Shown: positions 40,189-48,275 of the stretch, one piece after another
Layout: the number at the start of each line of letters is the position of its first letter
How positions within the stretch are numbered: the stretch's first letter is position 1
NCBI RefSeq assembly: GCF_900163545.1
Contig: NZ_FUHW01000007.1
Coordinates: 1-64,000 of the forward strand
Direction of reading: 5' to 3'
DNA from: Arthrobacter rhombi
GTDB taxonomy: Bacteria; Actinomycetota; Actinomycetes; Actinomycetales; Micrococcaceae
DNA: 64,000 bases
Translations under genes and position numbers: made by a program
Notes under the pieces: generated by a model
What the model saw: only the letters and a program-made list of their open reading frames with translations
Database searches by the model: none
What the model was told of the DNA's origin: nothing

Positions 40189-42592
40189 AGGTCCGCGGGC
40201 CCTTGGCCTGAACGGCGAGGTGCACCGTGGCCCCAGCCAGGCCGCGGGTATCGACCTCTAGCGTCGTCGACCCGTCGGCGTTGCGGGTCAGCCTGGCTCT
40301 ATCACCCTCGAGGAGCCGGTAGCGCCGCCTGGTCCTGAAGGTCAACGAGAGCGAGGAAGCGCCCTGGGTGGGTTCGCTGAGCGACAACTGAAGCCGGTTT
40401 CCGTCCTCGCGCTGGACGACGCAGGCCGGGCCCGACAGTTCGAGGTCGGCGACCGTGCCCTGCCCCCAGAACGTGGCGGCCAGCGTCTTCTCGTGGGCGA
40501 AGGAGACCGCCTGGGCGACCGCGTCATTACGCAGCACCGTGTGCTGCTTCCGTCGGGCGAGTTTCGCAGCCCCCTGGATCGAGGCGCCCGGGGCGATCAG
40601 GTACGCGTAGCCGGCCTGCTCCGGTGAGGTGCCGTGATCGAAATAGAGCGTGGCGTAGTTGCGTTGCTGCACCTCGGTGCTGCCCTTGGCGTTGACATCT
40701 GACCAGGACCCCGACCGGCGTTCGCGCAGTACGTGAAGTGGCGCTTCGTCCAGCGCGACGTAAGCGCCGAAGCCCTCTAGATGGACCCAGCGGTCCGATG
40801 AGAGGACTGACTCAGCATCAGTCGTAGCTGCGACGCGCCCCGAAGCGGTGACCAAGGCGTTGGAGCCCTGGTGCAGGTTGCGGTGGTCCACGATGGTTTC
40901 CACCGGCGCCAAGGAACCGGTGTGGATGTCGGAGCCCAGACACACGATGACGTCCTCGCTGACGAACCATGACTTCCGGGCACTGAGTCCGGTGCCTCCG
41001 GGGCCGATGAGGTGCTGTCCGACGGCGGCGATCTCCTCGTTGGCGCTCGAGCCGGTCCATTCGTTGTCCGGTGTCCCGGCCCCCCACTGGCCCTCGACCT
41101 GATCCGGCAGGGACGTGGTGTCCACGGTGGTCCCGGGCAGCCTGACATGGTTTGCGGTGGCCCAGAAGGCGTCGTCGTACTGGCCCAGATCGGCGTCATG
41201 GACATAGGTCATGCCCGAGCCGGAATGGTAGCCCCGGTCATTTTCGCCGTTGCCGCATTCGTACCAGGAGATCCGGTTGCTGCACATCGCCGTGGACAGT
41301 GACCACTGGGGGCCGCGGTGCATGGTGCGGTCCATCGCCGGGAACAGGAAATGGCCGGCCAGTGGGGCCGCCGGCGACAGGCCCAGCGACAGGAGTTCCT
41401 TCACCAGTGCCGTGCGCGCGACGCTGGCTCCGTCCAGAATGGGGGCGTGGTCGTTATCGGTGATCCATTGCAACGCGCGCCGGCGCCAGCGCTTGGCGGT
41501 GGGTGCGTCGACGGCACGTGCCAGCAGCAGCACGGCCTCGATGGTGCTGGCCCCCAAATCGAAACCGGTGTTTTCCTCGCGGGAGACGCTGCGCCCGCGC
41601 ACCGAATCGGCCATGGCCCCGGCCATCAGGCAGGGGGCAAAGGAGTCCTCAACGGTTGTGAAGAGGATGTCCCGGCTCGGATCGGAGACCGCGGCATCGG
41701 TTCCGCCGAGCAGTGCGAAGAGCTTGGCGAGACCACTGAGCAGAACCACCCCGTAGGAGCCGGTATAGGGGGTGGTGCTGTGCTGGATGAAGGAGCCGTC
41801 GGCAAAGAAGCCGTTGCCGCTGGTGACGTACTGCCACACCTCGGAGAGTCCGGCGACGGCATGGTGGAGCTTCTCTTCGTTCCCGTCGACCAGTGAGCGG
41901 ACGATGATGCCCTGGCACAGGTCCACGCGGTTCGCCCCGACCGAGGTGATCTTCCCGCGCGAGGGCGGGAACTGCTGCCACGGGTCCGGCACGAAGTGGT
42001 CGATCGCTGCGCAGTGCGCGGCCCGCTCGTCCTCGTCCAGCTCGTCGAAGAGCAGTACCAGCGTGTCCGCCAGGGCCCGGGGAACCCCGATTTCCCAGGC
42101 CCACCAGTTGCCCTCCTCGTCAGTGGTGTCGTTGTAGCGCAGCCGGTGGGCGTCGGACAGCCCGGCACGGATCTGCTTCAACAAGGTGCCCTGGCCGAAG
42201 GAAGCCGCCCCGGGGGTGGCCCAGGCAGTGGCCATCTGGGATAAGCGCACATACGTATAGCGCAGGTCCCCGGCTGCGGCCAGGTCCAAGTCCGTGAAGA
42301 TCCGGGTTCTGGCCGTGGAGGAGTCCAAGGTGGCCACGGCCGATGCGGCGGCGTGGTCCAGAGTGGCCAAGGCGTTGGCGAAATCCCGGTCGCCGGCAAT
42401 GAATTCCCTCCGGCCGGTGAGCTGGTCCACCCAGGTGGAGCGCAGTGTGGCGAAATCGGCGCTGGTCAAGGCCGGGGTTTCCGCGGCCCGGGCGGGCTGG
42501 GCGGTTTGGCTGATGAAGCTCAGGAGCAGGCCGGTCACGGCCACCCCTCCGGCGCCCTTAAGCGCGGTCCTGCGGGATAGTTCCTGGTCCAT
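40166..42592 (-). CDS. polysaccharide lyase family 8 (chondroitin AC / hyaluronate lyase type), Tat-exported
   Basis: An 808-aa PL8 lyase that cleaves uronic-acid-containing chains by beta-elimination. The twin-arginine signal LSRRTALKGAG is followed by a hydrophobic stretch and cleavage near ARAAE. Catalytic residues match the Arthrobacter chondroitin AC lyase with a constant offset of 38 as I recall its numbering: Asn221 (GANRVD), His271 (FIQHSTTP), Tyr280 (TGSYGVV), Arg334 (VRGRSVS) and Glu445 (SWYECGNGE). The NWWAWEIGVPRAL motif is also typical. Secreted folded via Tat, it should make unsaturated disaccharides from chondroitin sulfate A/C or hyaluronan. Its end overlaps the convergent regulator gene by 23 bases. 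Confidence 0.9.
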   Translation of the reverse strand: MDQELSRRTALKGAGGVAVTGLLLSFISQTAQPARAAETPALTSADFATLRSTWVDQLTGRREFIAGDRDFANALATLDHAAASAVATLDSSTARTRIFTDLDLAAAGDLRYTYVRLSQMATAWATPGAASFGQGTLLKQIRAGLSDAHRLRYNDTTDEEGNWWAWEIGVPRALADTLVLLFDELDEDERAAHCAAIDHFVPDPWQQFPPSRGKITSVGANRVDLCQGIIVRSLVDGNEEKLHHAVAGLSEVWQYVTSGNGFFADGSFIQHSTTPYTGSYGVVLLSGLAKLFALLGGTDAAVSDPSRDILFTTVEDSFAPCLMAGAMADSVRGRSVSREENTGFDLGASTIEAVLLLARAVDAPTAKRWRRRALQWITDNDHAPILDGASVARTALVKELLSLGLSPAAPLAGHFLFPAMDRTMHRGPQWSLSTAMCSNRISWYECGNGENDRGYHSGSGMTYVHDADLGQYDDAFWATANHVRLPGTTVDTTSLPDQVEGQWGAGTPDNEWTGSSANEEIAAVGQHLIGPGGTGLSARKSWFVSEDVIVCLGSDIHTGSLAPVETIVDHRNLHQGSNALVTASGRVAATTDAESVLSSDRWVHLEGFGAYVALDEAPLHVLRERRSGSWSDVNAKGSTEVQQRNYATLYFDHGTSPEQAGYAYLIAPGASIQGAAKLARRKQHTVLRNDAVAQAVSFAHEKTLAATFWGQGTVADLELSGPACVVQREDGNRLQLSLSEPTQGASSLSLTFRTRRRYRLLEGDRARLTRNADGSTTLEVDTRGLAGATVHLAVQAKGPRTFTPSGPR

Positions 42593-42675
42593 GACTTCGC
42601 TCCTGATGTCCGTGACGGGGCCGGCCCTGAGTGCCGGTGCCCTGTTGGATGGGAACTCAACGGCACGTCAAGGTA

Positions 42676-42685
42676 AGGAATAAAG
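42676..42685 (-). promoter_or_regulatory. TTTATTCCT box before the PL8 lyase gene
   Basis: On the minus strand this reads CTTTATTCCT, then TACCTTGACG, about 84 bases before the lyase start. The box before the chondroitinase ABC-type gene is likewise followed by a downstream CACCTTGAC. Confidence 0.4.
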
Positions 42686-42759
42686 CAGTAGCGCCTGAAC
42701 GGAACATGGCCAACAATGGAGCACACCACCGTCAGCGATACCAAGGAGCACCACGCCCC

Positions 42760-43596
42760 ATGCAACTTTCCTTCTCCACGTTGGGATGCCCAGACGCCGA
42801 TGTCGACGAAGTGCTGGCGCTCGCCGGCGAGCACGGGGCCACCGGCGTCGAACTGCGGATGCACGAGGGTGGAATTATCTCCGCCAGCATGGACGACGCC
42901 GAGCGTGGGAAGGTCAAGACCGCCTTCGCCGATGCCGGGATCACCATCTTGGCGGTGGGGAGCTATGTCAAGATCTGCGCTCCCGGAAAGGACATCGACG
43001 TCTTTCGGGAACTCGAGGCCGCGCTGCGGCTCGCGGCAGACATCGGGGCGAAGGCCGTGAGGGTCTTTCCCGGTGCCGGACTGGATTCAACCTCCGAGGC
43101 CGACCGCGAGGAGGCCTTTGAGCTGGAGGAAAATGCAGTCCGGAGGCTGACGGCGGCCGAAGGGCCGGCGGCCATGCATGGGGTCCAGCTCTTATTGGAG
43201 ACTCATGATTCGCATCCACGCGGGGTCGACGCCGCACGCATCCTGTTCCCCCTGGGGCCGCAGGGCGCGGTGCGCACCATTTGGGATGTCCTGCACCCGT
43301 GGAAACGCGGGGAGGAACCCGAAGCGACCGTGAAGGCGCTCGCCGGGCGCATCGAGTACCTCCAGCTCAAGGATGCCCGCCGTGGCTCCACCGCCGATGC
43401 CCCGATCCTGACCCTGCCAGGGGAGGGGGACATCCCGTTGGAGAAGATGCTCCGGCTGTACGGGGAACAGGCGCCGACCGGAGTCGATCCCTGGGTGTCC
43501 TTGGAATGGGAGAAGGCCTGGAACCCCGATTTGCCGGAGCTGGGCGAGGCGCTGGCCGCCACCCGGAAGATCCTCGACTCGCTGTCCTCGAGCTAA
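42760..43596 (+). CDS. sugar phosphate isomerase/epimerase (AP endonuclease 2-like TIM barrel)
   Basis: A 278-aa TIM-barrel protein of the xylose-isomerase-like superfamily. The opening MQLSFSTLGCPDADVDEVLA and metal-binding residues in LLLETHDSH, TIWDVLHPW and WVSLEWEK (Glu, Asp/His, Glu) are as expected for a divalent-metal isomerase or epimerase. The frame is open from 42631, but ATG 42760 begins at the first barrel strand with AAGGAG 11 bases ahead. It is divergent from the PL8 lyase and precedes the chondroitinase ABC-type gene by 194 bases. Substrate may be a keto sugar formed by a Gfo/Idh-type dehydrogenase; no direct evidence. Confidence 0.82.
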   Translation: MQLSFSTLGCPDADVDEVLALAGEHGATGVELRMHEGGIISASMDDAERGKVKTAFADAGITILAVGSYVKICAPGKDIDVFRELEAALRLAADIGAKAVRVFPGAGLDSTSEADREEAFELEENAVRRLTAAEGPAAMHGVQLLLETHDSHPRGVDAARILFPLGPQGAVRTIWDVLHPWKRGEEPEATVKALAGRIEYLQLKDARRGSTADAPILTLPGEGDIPLEKMLRLYGEQAPTGVDPWVSLEWEKAWNPDLPELGEALAATRKILDSLSSS

Positions 43597-43602
43597 TCCG
43601 CC

Positions 43603-43630
43603 GTCCGGCTTGAGGCCCGCGCGGCCGGAC
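43603..43630 (+). terminator. weak hairpin after the isomerase gene
   Basis: GTCCGGC (43603-43609) pairs with GCCGGAC (43624-43630), with a 14-base GC-rich loop and no T-tract. It may be a terminator or attenuator before the lyase gene. Confidence 0.35.
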
Positions 43631-43648
43631 AGAACTTCGGGGTGCTCA

Positions 43649-43657
43649 TTTATTCCT
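43649..43657 (+). promoter_or_regulatory. TTTATTCCT box before the chondroitinase ABC-type gene
   Basis: TTTATTCCT at 43649 is followed by ATGGTGTACGTCACCTTGAC, which contains a GGTG-N5-CACC dyad. It lies 134 bases before the lyase ATG. Confidence 0.4.
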
Positions 43658-43790
43658 ATGGTGTACGTCACCTTGACTGACCGTGTCCCAGCTGGAGGCA
43701 CCCGGTGAAATGCCGGAGGTGTCTACCAGATTGAGCTCATGGAAAGCCCTTCCGGTCGCCCGTTCGCGTACCGGAGAAGATTGGAAAACA

Positions 43791-46700
43791 ATGAACTGGA
43801 CCAACCTCGAATTTAACCGACGCACCCTCATCAAGGTCGGCAGCGTCGCCAGCGCGGGGGCTGCGTTCGCGCTCAGCGCCGCACCCGCCCAAGCCGCCGG
43901 TGCCCGGGCCCCGATGGCCCCCGCGGTTCCCGGTGACGTCGAAGCGAAGGCCCTGGCCCTGCAGCCGCCGACCTTCCTCTTCGAAACGAAGGTGCCCGAG
44001 CAGGTCACTGCGGTCTCGGGGGCGGAGCCCGCGATCAGTGACGAGCAGGCCATCATCGGCAAGCACTCCCTCCGCTGGGACTACTCCGCCGGCTCCATCC
44101 TGCAGATCGATGCGGCACTGGACGCCGAGGACTCCAGAATCCCGGAGGACGACGAGACGAAGCTCGGATCGTGCAGCACCTTCGGCCTGTGGATCTACAA
44201 TTCCACGGCCCGCCAGGGCACCCTGCGCCTGGAATTCGGCCGGCAGGGAAGCAAAGACGCCTGGTGCGACCTCCATCTGGACTTCACCGGCTGGCGAACC
44301 GTCTGGATCCGCCTGGCCCAGGACCTGAAAGGCAAACCGCGCCGCGACATGGATACCCTGCGGTTCGTCGCCCCGTCTTCGGGTTCCGGGACGCTCTTCC
44401 TGGACCAGCTGGTCCTGAACATGTCCATGCGCACCGACCATCCGATGCGGAGCGAGCAGGCCCCATTCGTCAATCCGGAAGCCGATACGGCGCAAAATGC
44501 GCATTGGCTCGCCCTGCTGAAGTTCCAGGAACTACAGGATGCCCAGGCGCCGGCACCGGTCACAGATGCGACGTTGCTGGCCGATGTGTCGACGGTGAAG
44601 TCAAGATACCTTGAGGCCTACCTCACCGGTGGCGGCGCGACCACGGGCGCGCAGGTGGCCGATCTGACGGCGCAACTGGCCAAGCTCGGCATTCCCGAGC
44701 GGTCCACCAGTGGGCCGGCGACACCGGTCTTCTTGAACCAGCAGGCCATCTTCCCGCCTCAGATCGCCCCCGAACTGGCTGCGCTGGCTGGAAGCGCCAA
44801 ACTGCGCACGCTCACGGATCTGATGCAGAAGATCGCCCGGGCCTGGGAACGTGCCGATGCCACCCGCAGGCCGCTGGTGGCCGAGCTGTACGTCCGGGCC
44901 GTCTTGCATCTTCGCCGCGTGGGTTGGGCCAAGGGCAGTAGCCAGGGCAGTGTCCACCATCTCGGATACAACATTCGTGGGTACTACGACTCCGTCTTTA
45001 TCATGAAGGACGTCCTCCAGGATGAAGGATTGCTGGAGGAAGCCCGGGCCGATATCGACTGGTTCGTCGGCCTGGGGCGCGTTCTCGAACGCCCGCTGCG
45101 ACGCGATGGCATCATGGACATCTACAACACGAATGTCAGGGGCCTTGTGGCAGCGGCCATGCTGCGGGAGACTCCTGGCGAACAGGCGGCTTGGCTCTCA
45201 GCCGTCCGCGACTTCCTCGATATCACCCTGCAGCCAAGTGACGGTTTGCAGGGCGGAATCAAGGCCGATGGCTCGGGATTCCACCATGTCGGGTTCTACC
45301 CCGCCTACAGCGCTGATGGCCTCTCCGGACTGGCGCCAATGGTCATGGTCCTGGGTGGCACGTCGTTCCGTCTGTCCGAGGCGGCGCACTCCCTGTTGAA
45401 AAAGGCGGTGCTGGGGATGCGCACCTTTGCCAATAAATTCGAATGGTCGCTGACCGTGTGTAACCGCCATCCGAAGGCGGGCCAAACACTCAAGCTCGAT
45501 CCCTTCCAGTGGCTGTTCCAGGCTGGCACGCCCGACGGGAAGAAGGCCCTGGACCCCGAACTGGGGGCTGCCTTCCTACGCCTGCTGCCGGAAAAGCAGT
45601 CTTCGATCCACCAGCGGTTGGCCGCCAAATTGGCTGCTACCGGGGTCACCGTGGAAGATTCCCCGACGGGCCACTGGACCTACAACTACGGCGCCCTCGG
45701 AGTGCACCGCCGCGAGGACTGGTCGGTGACCGTTCGCGGACACAACCGCTACCTGTGGAGCTCGGAGACCTACGAAAACGCCAATATCTATGGCCGCTAC
45801 GGCACCTACGGGCAGATCAACGTTCAGTCCACGGGCGACCCGATCACCCTGCTGGATAGCGGGTTCTCCCAGGAAGGCTGGGATTGGGGGCGGTTCCCGG
45901 GCACGACGGCGATCCATAAGCCGGTTGATGACCTGTTCATCGACCTCGGGCTCGGAGTGGAAATCATGCCGCTCTCGGATTCGCGCTTCGGCGGGGCCAC
46001 CAACATCGATGGCCGGCACGGCCTCTTTGCCATGGACCTGCACGAGATCCCTTCCTGGGATCCCAGCCACCGGGCCCGCAAATCGGTGTTCCTCTTCGAC
46101 GAGCGGGTCATCGCGGTGGGTACGGGGATCGAAAACAATGACCGCCGAAACGAAACGGGGACGACCCTGTTCCAGAGCCACCTGGCGGCGACGTCGGAGC
46201 CCACCTACATCGACTCCACCCGGCCCGTCGCCGACTTCCCGCTCGAGCGCAAATCGCGCAAGAAATCCAAGCATGCACAATGGCTGGCCGACGGGAAGGG
46301 CAATGGCTACTACATCCCGGCCAAGCAGCACCTGGGGATCGAGCGTTCCACGCAGAAGTCGAAGGACCAGAGCTCCGGAGAACCCACCAGTGGGGACTTC
46401 GCCACGGCGTGGCTGAGCCATGGGACCAAACCGAGGAACGGCTCCTATGAATACGCGATGTTGATCGGGCGGACTCCACAACAAACGGCGGCCTTCGCGA
46501 AAGCCATGGGCGGCCGGCGAGCCCCCTATGAGGTGTTGGAGGCGCGCTCCGACCGGCATGCAGTCCGCGATCGGGAGACCGGTATCACCGGCTACGCGGT
46601 CTTCGAGGCGGGGCACGGGTTCGAGGGCGATATCGAAGGGGTGGATACTCCTTCGCTGTTGATGACCCGGCGTGAAAAGAACCGTCTGGTCATGTCGGTG

Positions 46701-47024
46701 ACGGATCCGGATCTCCGCCTGTATTCGGGCAAAGACCCGGACCAATACGATGCCAAGGGCCGTTTCGTCGGCGGAGTCCTTCCCTACGTGGTGTCCTGGA
46801 GGGAAAACGCGAGCCAGGCCCACACCCTGACCGTGAAGGTCAAGGGCTCCTGGAAGCTAGCCGAAAAGGTCGACGGCGTGAAGGTCACTTCCCGCAAGGG
46901 CCACGGCGGCCACGACCATCATGGAGGACGCCACGGCCATGATCATGGCCGGCAGGGGCATACCGAGATCGCGGTCCGCACCCGGGACGGGCTGCCGGTG
47001 CAGTTCAGCCTGGCGCGGCACTAA
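43791..47024 (+). CDS. chondroitinase ABC-type lyase (PL8), Tat-exported, with His-rich insert
   Basis: A 1077-aa protein with the full chondroitin ABC lyase layout: Tat signal (NRRTLIKVGS, cleavage near AQAAG), an N-terminal jelly-roll carbohydrate-binding-like domain (about 60-215), helical toroid (about 230-620) and C-terminal beta-sandwiches. Catalytic residues by alignment to the Proteus enzyme as I recall it are His499 and Tyr506 in FHHVGFYPAYS, Arg near 559 (CNRHP) and Glu near 659 (LWSSETYENAN). It would degrade chondroitin and dermatan sulfates and hyaluronan outside the cell. Unusually, residues about 1037-1057 form a Gly/His-rich loop with eight histidines in 21 residues near the C-terminus. 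It ends 7 bases before the convergent LacI gene. Confidence 0.88.
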   Translation: MNWTNLEFNRRTLIKVGSVASAGAAFALSAAPAQAAGARAPMAPAVPGDVEAKALALQPPTFLFETKVPEQVTAVSGAEPAISDEQAIIGKHSLRWDYSAGSILQIDAALDAEDSRIPEDDETKLGSCSTFGLWIYNSTARQGTLRLEFGRQGSKDAWCDLHLDFTGWRTVWIRLAQDLKGKPRRDMDTLRFVAPSSGSGTLFLDQLVLNMSMRTDHPMRSEQAPFVNPEADTAQNAHWLALLKFQELQDAQAPAPVTDATLLADVSTVKSRYLEAYLTGGGATTGAQVADLTAQLAKLGIPERSTSGPATPVFLNQQAIFPPQIAPELAALAGSAKLRTLTDLMQKIARAWERADATRRPLVAELYVRAVLHLRRVGWAKGSSQGSVHHLGYNIRGYYDSVFIMKDVLQDEGLLEEARADIDWFVGLGRVLERPLRRDGIMDIYNTNVRGLVAAAMLRETPGEQAAWLSAVRDFLDITLQPSDGLQGGIKADGSGFHHVGFYPAYSADGLSGLAPMVMVLGGTSFRLSEAAHSLLKKAVLGMRTFANKFEWSLTVCNRHPKAGQTLKLDPFQWLFQAGTPDGKKALDPELGAAFLRLLPEKQSSIHQRLAAKLAATGVTVEDSPTGHWTYNYGALGVHRREDWSVTVRGHNRYLWSSETYENANIYGRYGTYGQINVQSTGDPITLLDSGFSQEGWDWGRFPGTTAIHKPVDDLFIDLGLGVEIMPLSDSRFGGATNIDGRHGLFAMDLHEIPSWDPSHRARKSVFLFDERVIAVGTGIENNDRRNETGTTLFQSHLAATSEPTYIDSTRPVADFPLERKSRKKSKHAQWLADGKGNGYYIPAKQHLGIERSTQKSKDQSSGEPTSGDFATAWLSHGTKPRNGSYEYAMLIGRTPQQTAAFAKAMGGRRAPYEVLEARSDRHAVRDRETGITGYAVFEAGHGFEGDIEGVDTPSLLMTRREKNRLVMSVTDPDLRLYSGKDPDQYDAKGRFVGGVLPYVVSWRENASQAHTLTVKVKGSWKLAEKVDGVKVTSRKGHGGHDHHGGRHGHDHGRQGHTEIAVRTRDGLPVQFSLARH

Positions 47025-47031
47025 TACCGCG

Positions 47032-48099
47032 TTAGCCCTGCCCCGCCGCGGTGGTGCTGCGTCGGAGCACGAGCTCGCCGGTGACGGTGGGCTCGGCTCC
47101 GGCGGCACCTCCAGGGAGTGCCACGGTGCTTTCGACGGCGATCCGTCCGATGTGCAGCAACGGTAGCCGCACGGTGGTCAATCCGGGATGGAAATCCCGC
47201 AGCGTTTCGATATCGTCGAATCCCGCGACGGCGGCGTCGCGCGGAACCTGGACCCCGCCCTCACGCAGCCCGGCGACCAGCCCGATGGCCATCACGTCAC
47301 TGACCGCAAAAAGGCAGACAGGGGCCCCTTCCCGGTGAGCCGCGGCGACCCGTGGTGCCAGCTCGGCGCCGGTGGCATGGCCGCCAGCTCGGTCCAATCC
47401 GGTATGCAAGACCTCGGCCGCCGGAACACCCGCGGCGTGTAGACCATGTTGGAATCCACGGACCCTATCGTCCGAGGTGGCCAAGCCCTCGGGGCCCGCC
47501 ACAATCAGGAAGGGGCCGCGATGGTTGGCGGCCAATGCGCCCGCCAGCTGACACGCCAGGTCTTCGTTGGGAATGGCGATGACGTGGTGGTGTTCGGGGG
47601 AACCGGTCCCCTCCACGGGGCGACCGATGACGGCCACCTGGCCATCATTACGGCAGTAGAGGTCCAGCTCGTTGGCCAAGGTGCTGTTGGCTTCACGGTC
47701 CGCAGCAGCGGTGGTCCGCGAGCCCGCCAGGATGATGGCATCAGCCCGGTGGGCGGCGAAGGCGGAGACTGCGGTGGCCTCCTCTGCAGGGGTGCCGCCG
47801 GTGGTGGCGAGCATGACGAGTTTATTGCGTTCCCGGGCAGCTTCCTGGACGCCGTGGGCGATGGCCGCGAAGTACGGGTCGGCGATGTCGTGGACGATGA
47901 GGCCGATGACCCCCGAGCTGGATTTCGCCAGCCCCTGAGCTTGCGCATTGGGCACGTACCCCAGTTCGAGGGCCGCCCGCCGGACGTTTGCGGCAATCTC
48001 CGGTCCGGGGATCCGCGCCGAACCATTGAGCACCCGGGACGCGGTGGCGGCGGAGACTCCTGCCTTGCGGGCCACCTCGGCCAGTGTCGTTGCGGACAT
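47032..48099 (-). CDS. LacI family transcriptional regulator
   Basis: A 355-aa LacI-type regulator: headpiece TTLAEVARKAGVSAATASRV then LNGSARIPG, hinge helix ANVRRAALELGYVPNAQAQG, and a sugar-binding core from VIGLIVHDIADPYFAAIAHG. ATG 48099 with AAGGGG 5 bases upstream is chosen over an upstream GTG. It is divergent from the dehydrogenase-DUF993-isomerase operon, and two GCGC-centred operators stand between them. It most likely represses that operon, and itself, in the absence of a sugar or cyclitol. Nothing links it firmly to the glycosaminoglycan genes except adjacency. Confidence 0.9.
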   Translation of the reverse strand: MSATTLAEVARKAGVSAATASRVLNGSARIPGPEIAANVRRAALELGYVPNAQAQGLAKSSSGVIGLIVHDIADPYFAAIAHGVQEAARERNKLVMLATTGGTPAEEATAVSAFAAHRADAIILAGSRTTAAADREANSTLANELDLYCRNDGQVAVIGRPVEGTGSPEHHHVIAIPNEDLACQLAGALAANHRGPFLIVAGPEGLATSDDRVRGFQHGLHAAGVPAAEVLHTGLDRAGGHATGAELAPRVAAAHREGAPVCLFAVSDVMAIGLVAGLREGGVQVPRDAAVAGFDDIETLRDFHPGLTTVRLPLLHIGRIAVESTVALPGGAAGAEPTVTGELVLRRSTTAAGQG

Positions 48100-48169
48100 C
48101 GCTACCCCTTCGCCGGCCGTCACGGCTCACATGGTGGACAAGAGTTCCAGTATCGCATGACAGAAAAGT

Positions 48170-48188
48170 TTGGGAAAGCGCTTGCCAA
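48170..48188. promoter_or_regulatory. LacI-family operator 1
   Basis: TTGGGAAAGCGCTTGCCAA is a near-palindrome centred on AAGCGCTT, the standard LacI/CcpA-type core. It lies 71 bases before the LacI start codon. Confidence 0.65.
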
Positions 48189-48218
48189 GCATTGTTTGGA
48201 TGGGCATGATGGACACAA

Positions 48219-48236
48219 CGGGAATGCGCTTTCCCG
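48219..48236. promoter_or_regulatory. LacI-family operator 2
   Basis: CGGGAATGCGCTTTCCCG is symmetrical apart from one T/T position and is centred about 48 bases from operator 1. It lies 40 bases before the dehydrogenase start, where it could overlap the promoter. Confidence 0.65.
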
Positions 48237-48275
48237 ATCAGATTTCATACCATCCACCCCTAGCAAAGAGGTCCC

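Noticed and set aside
43597..43790. A longer N-terminus for the chondroitinase ABC-type protein (open from 43683)
   Set aside because: The added residues precede a clear twin-arginine signal peptide that begins at the ATG at 43791.
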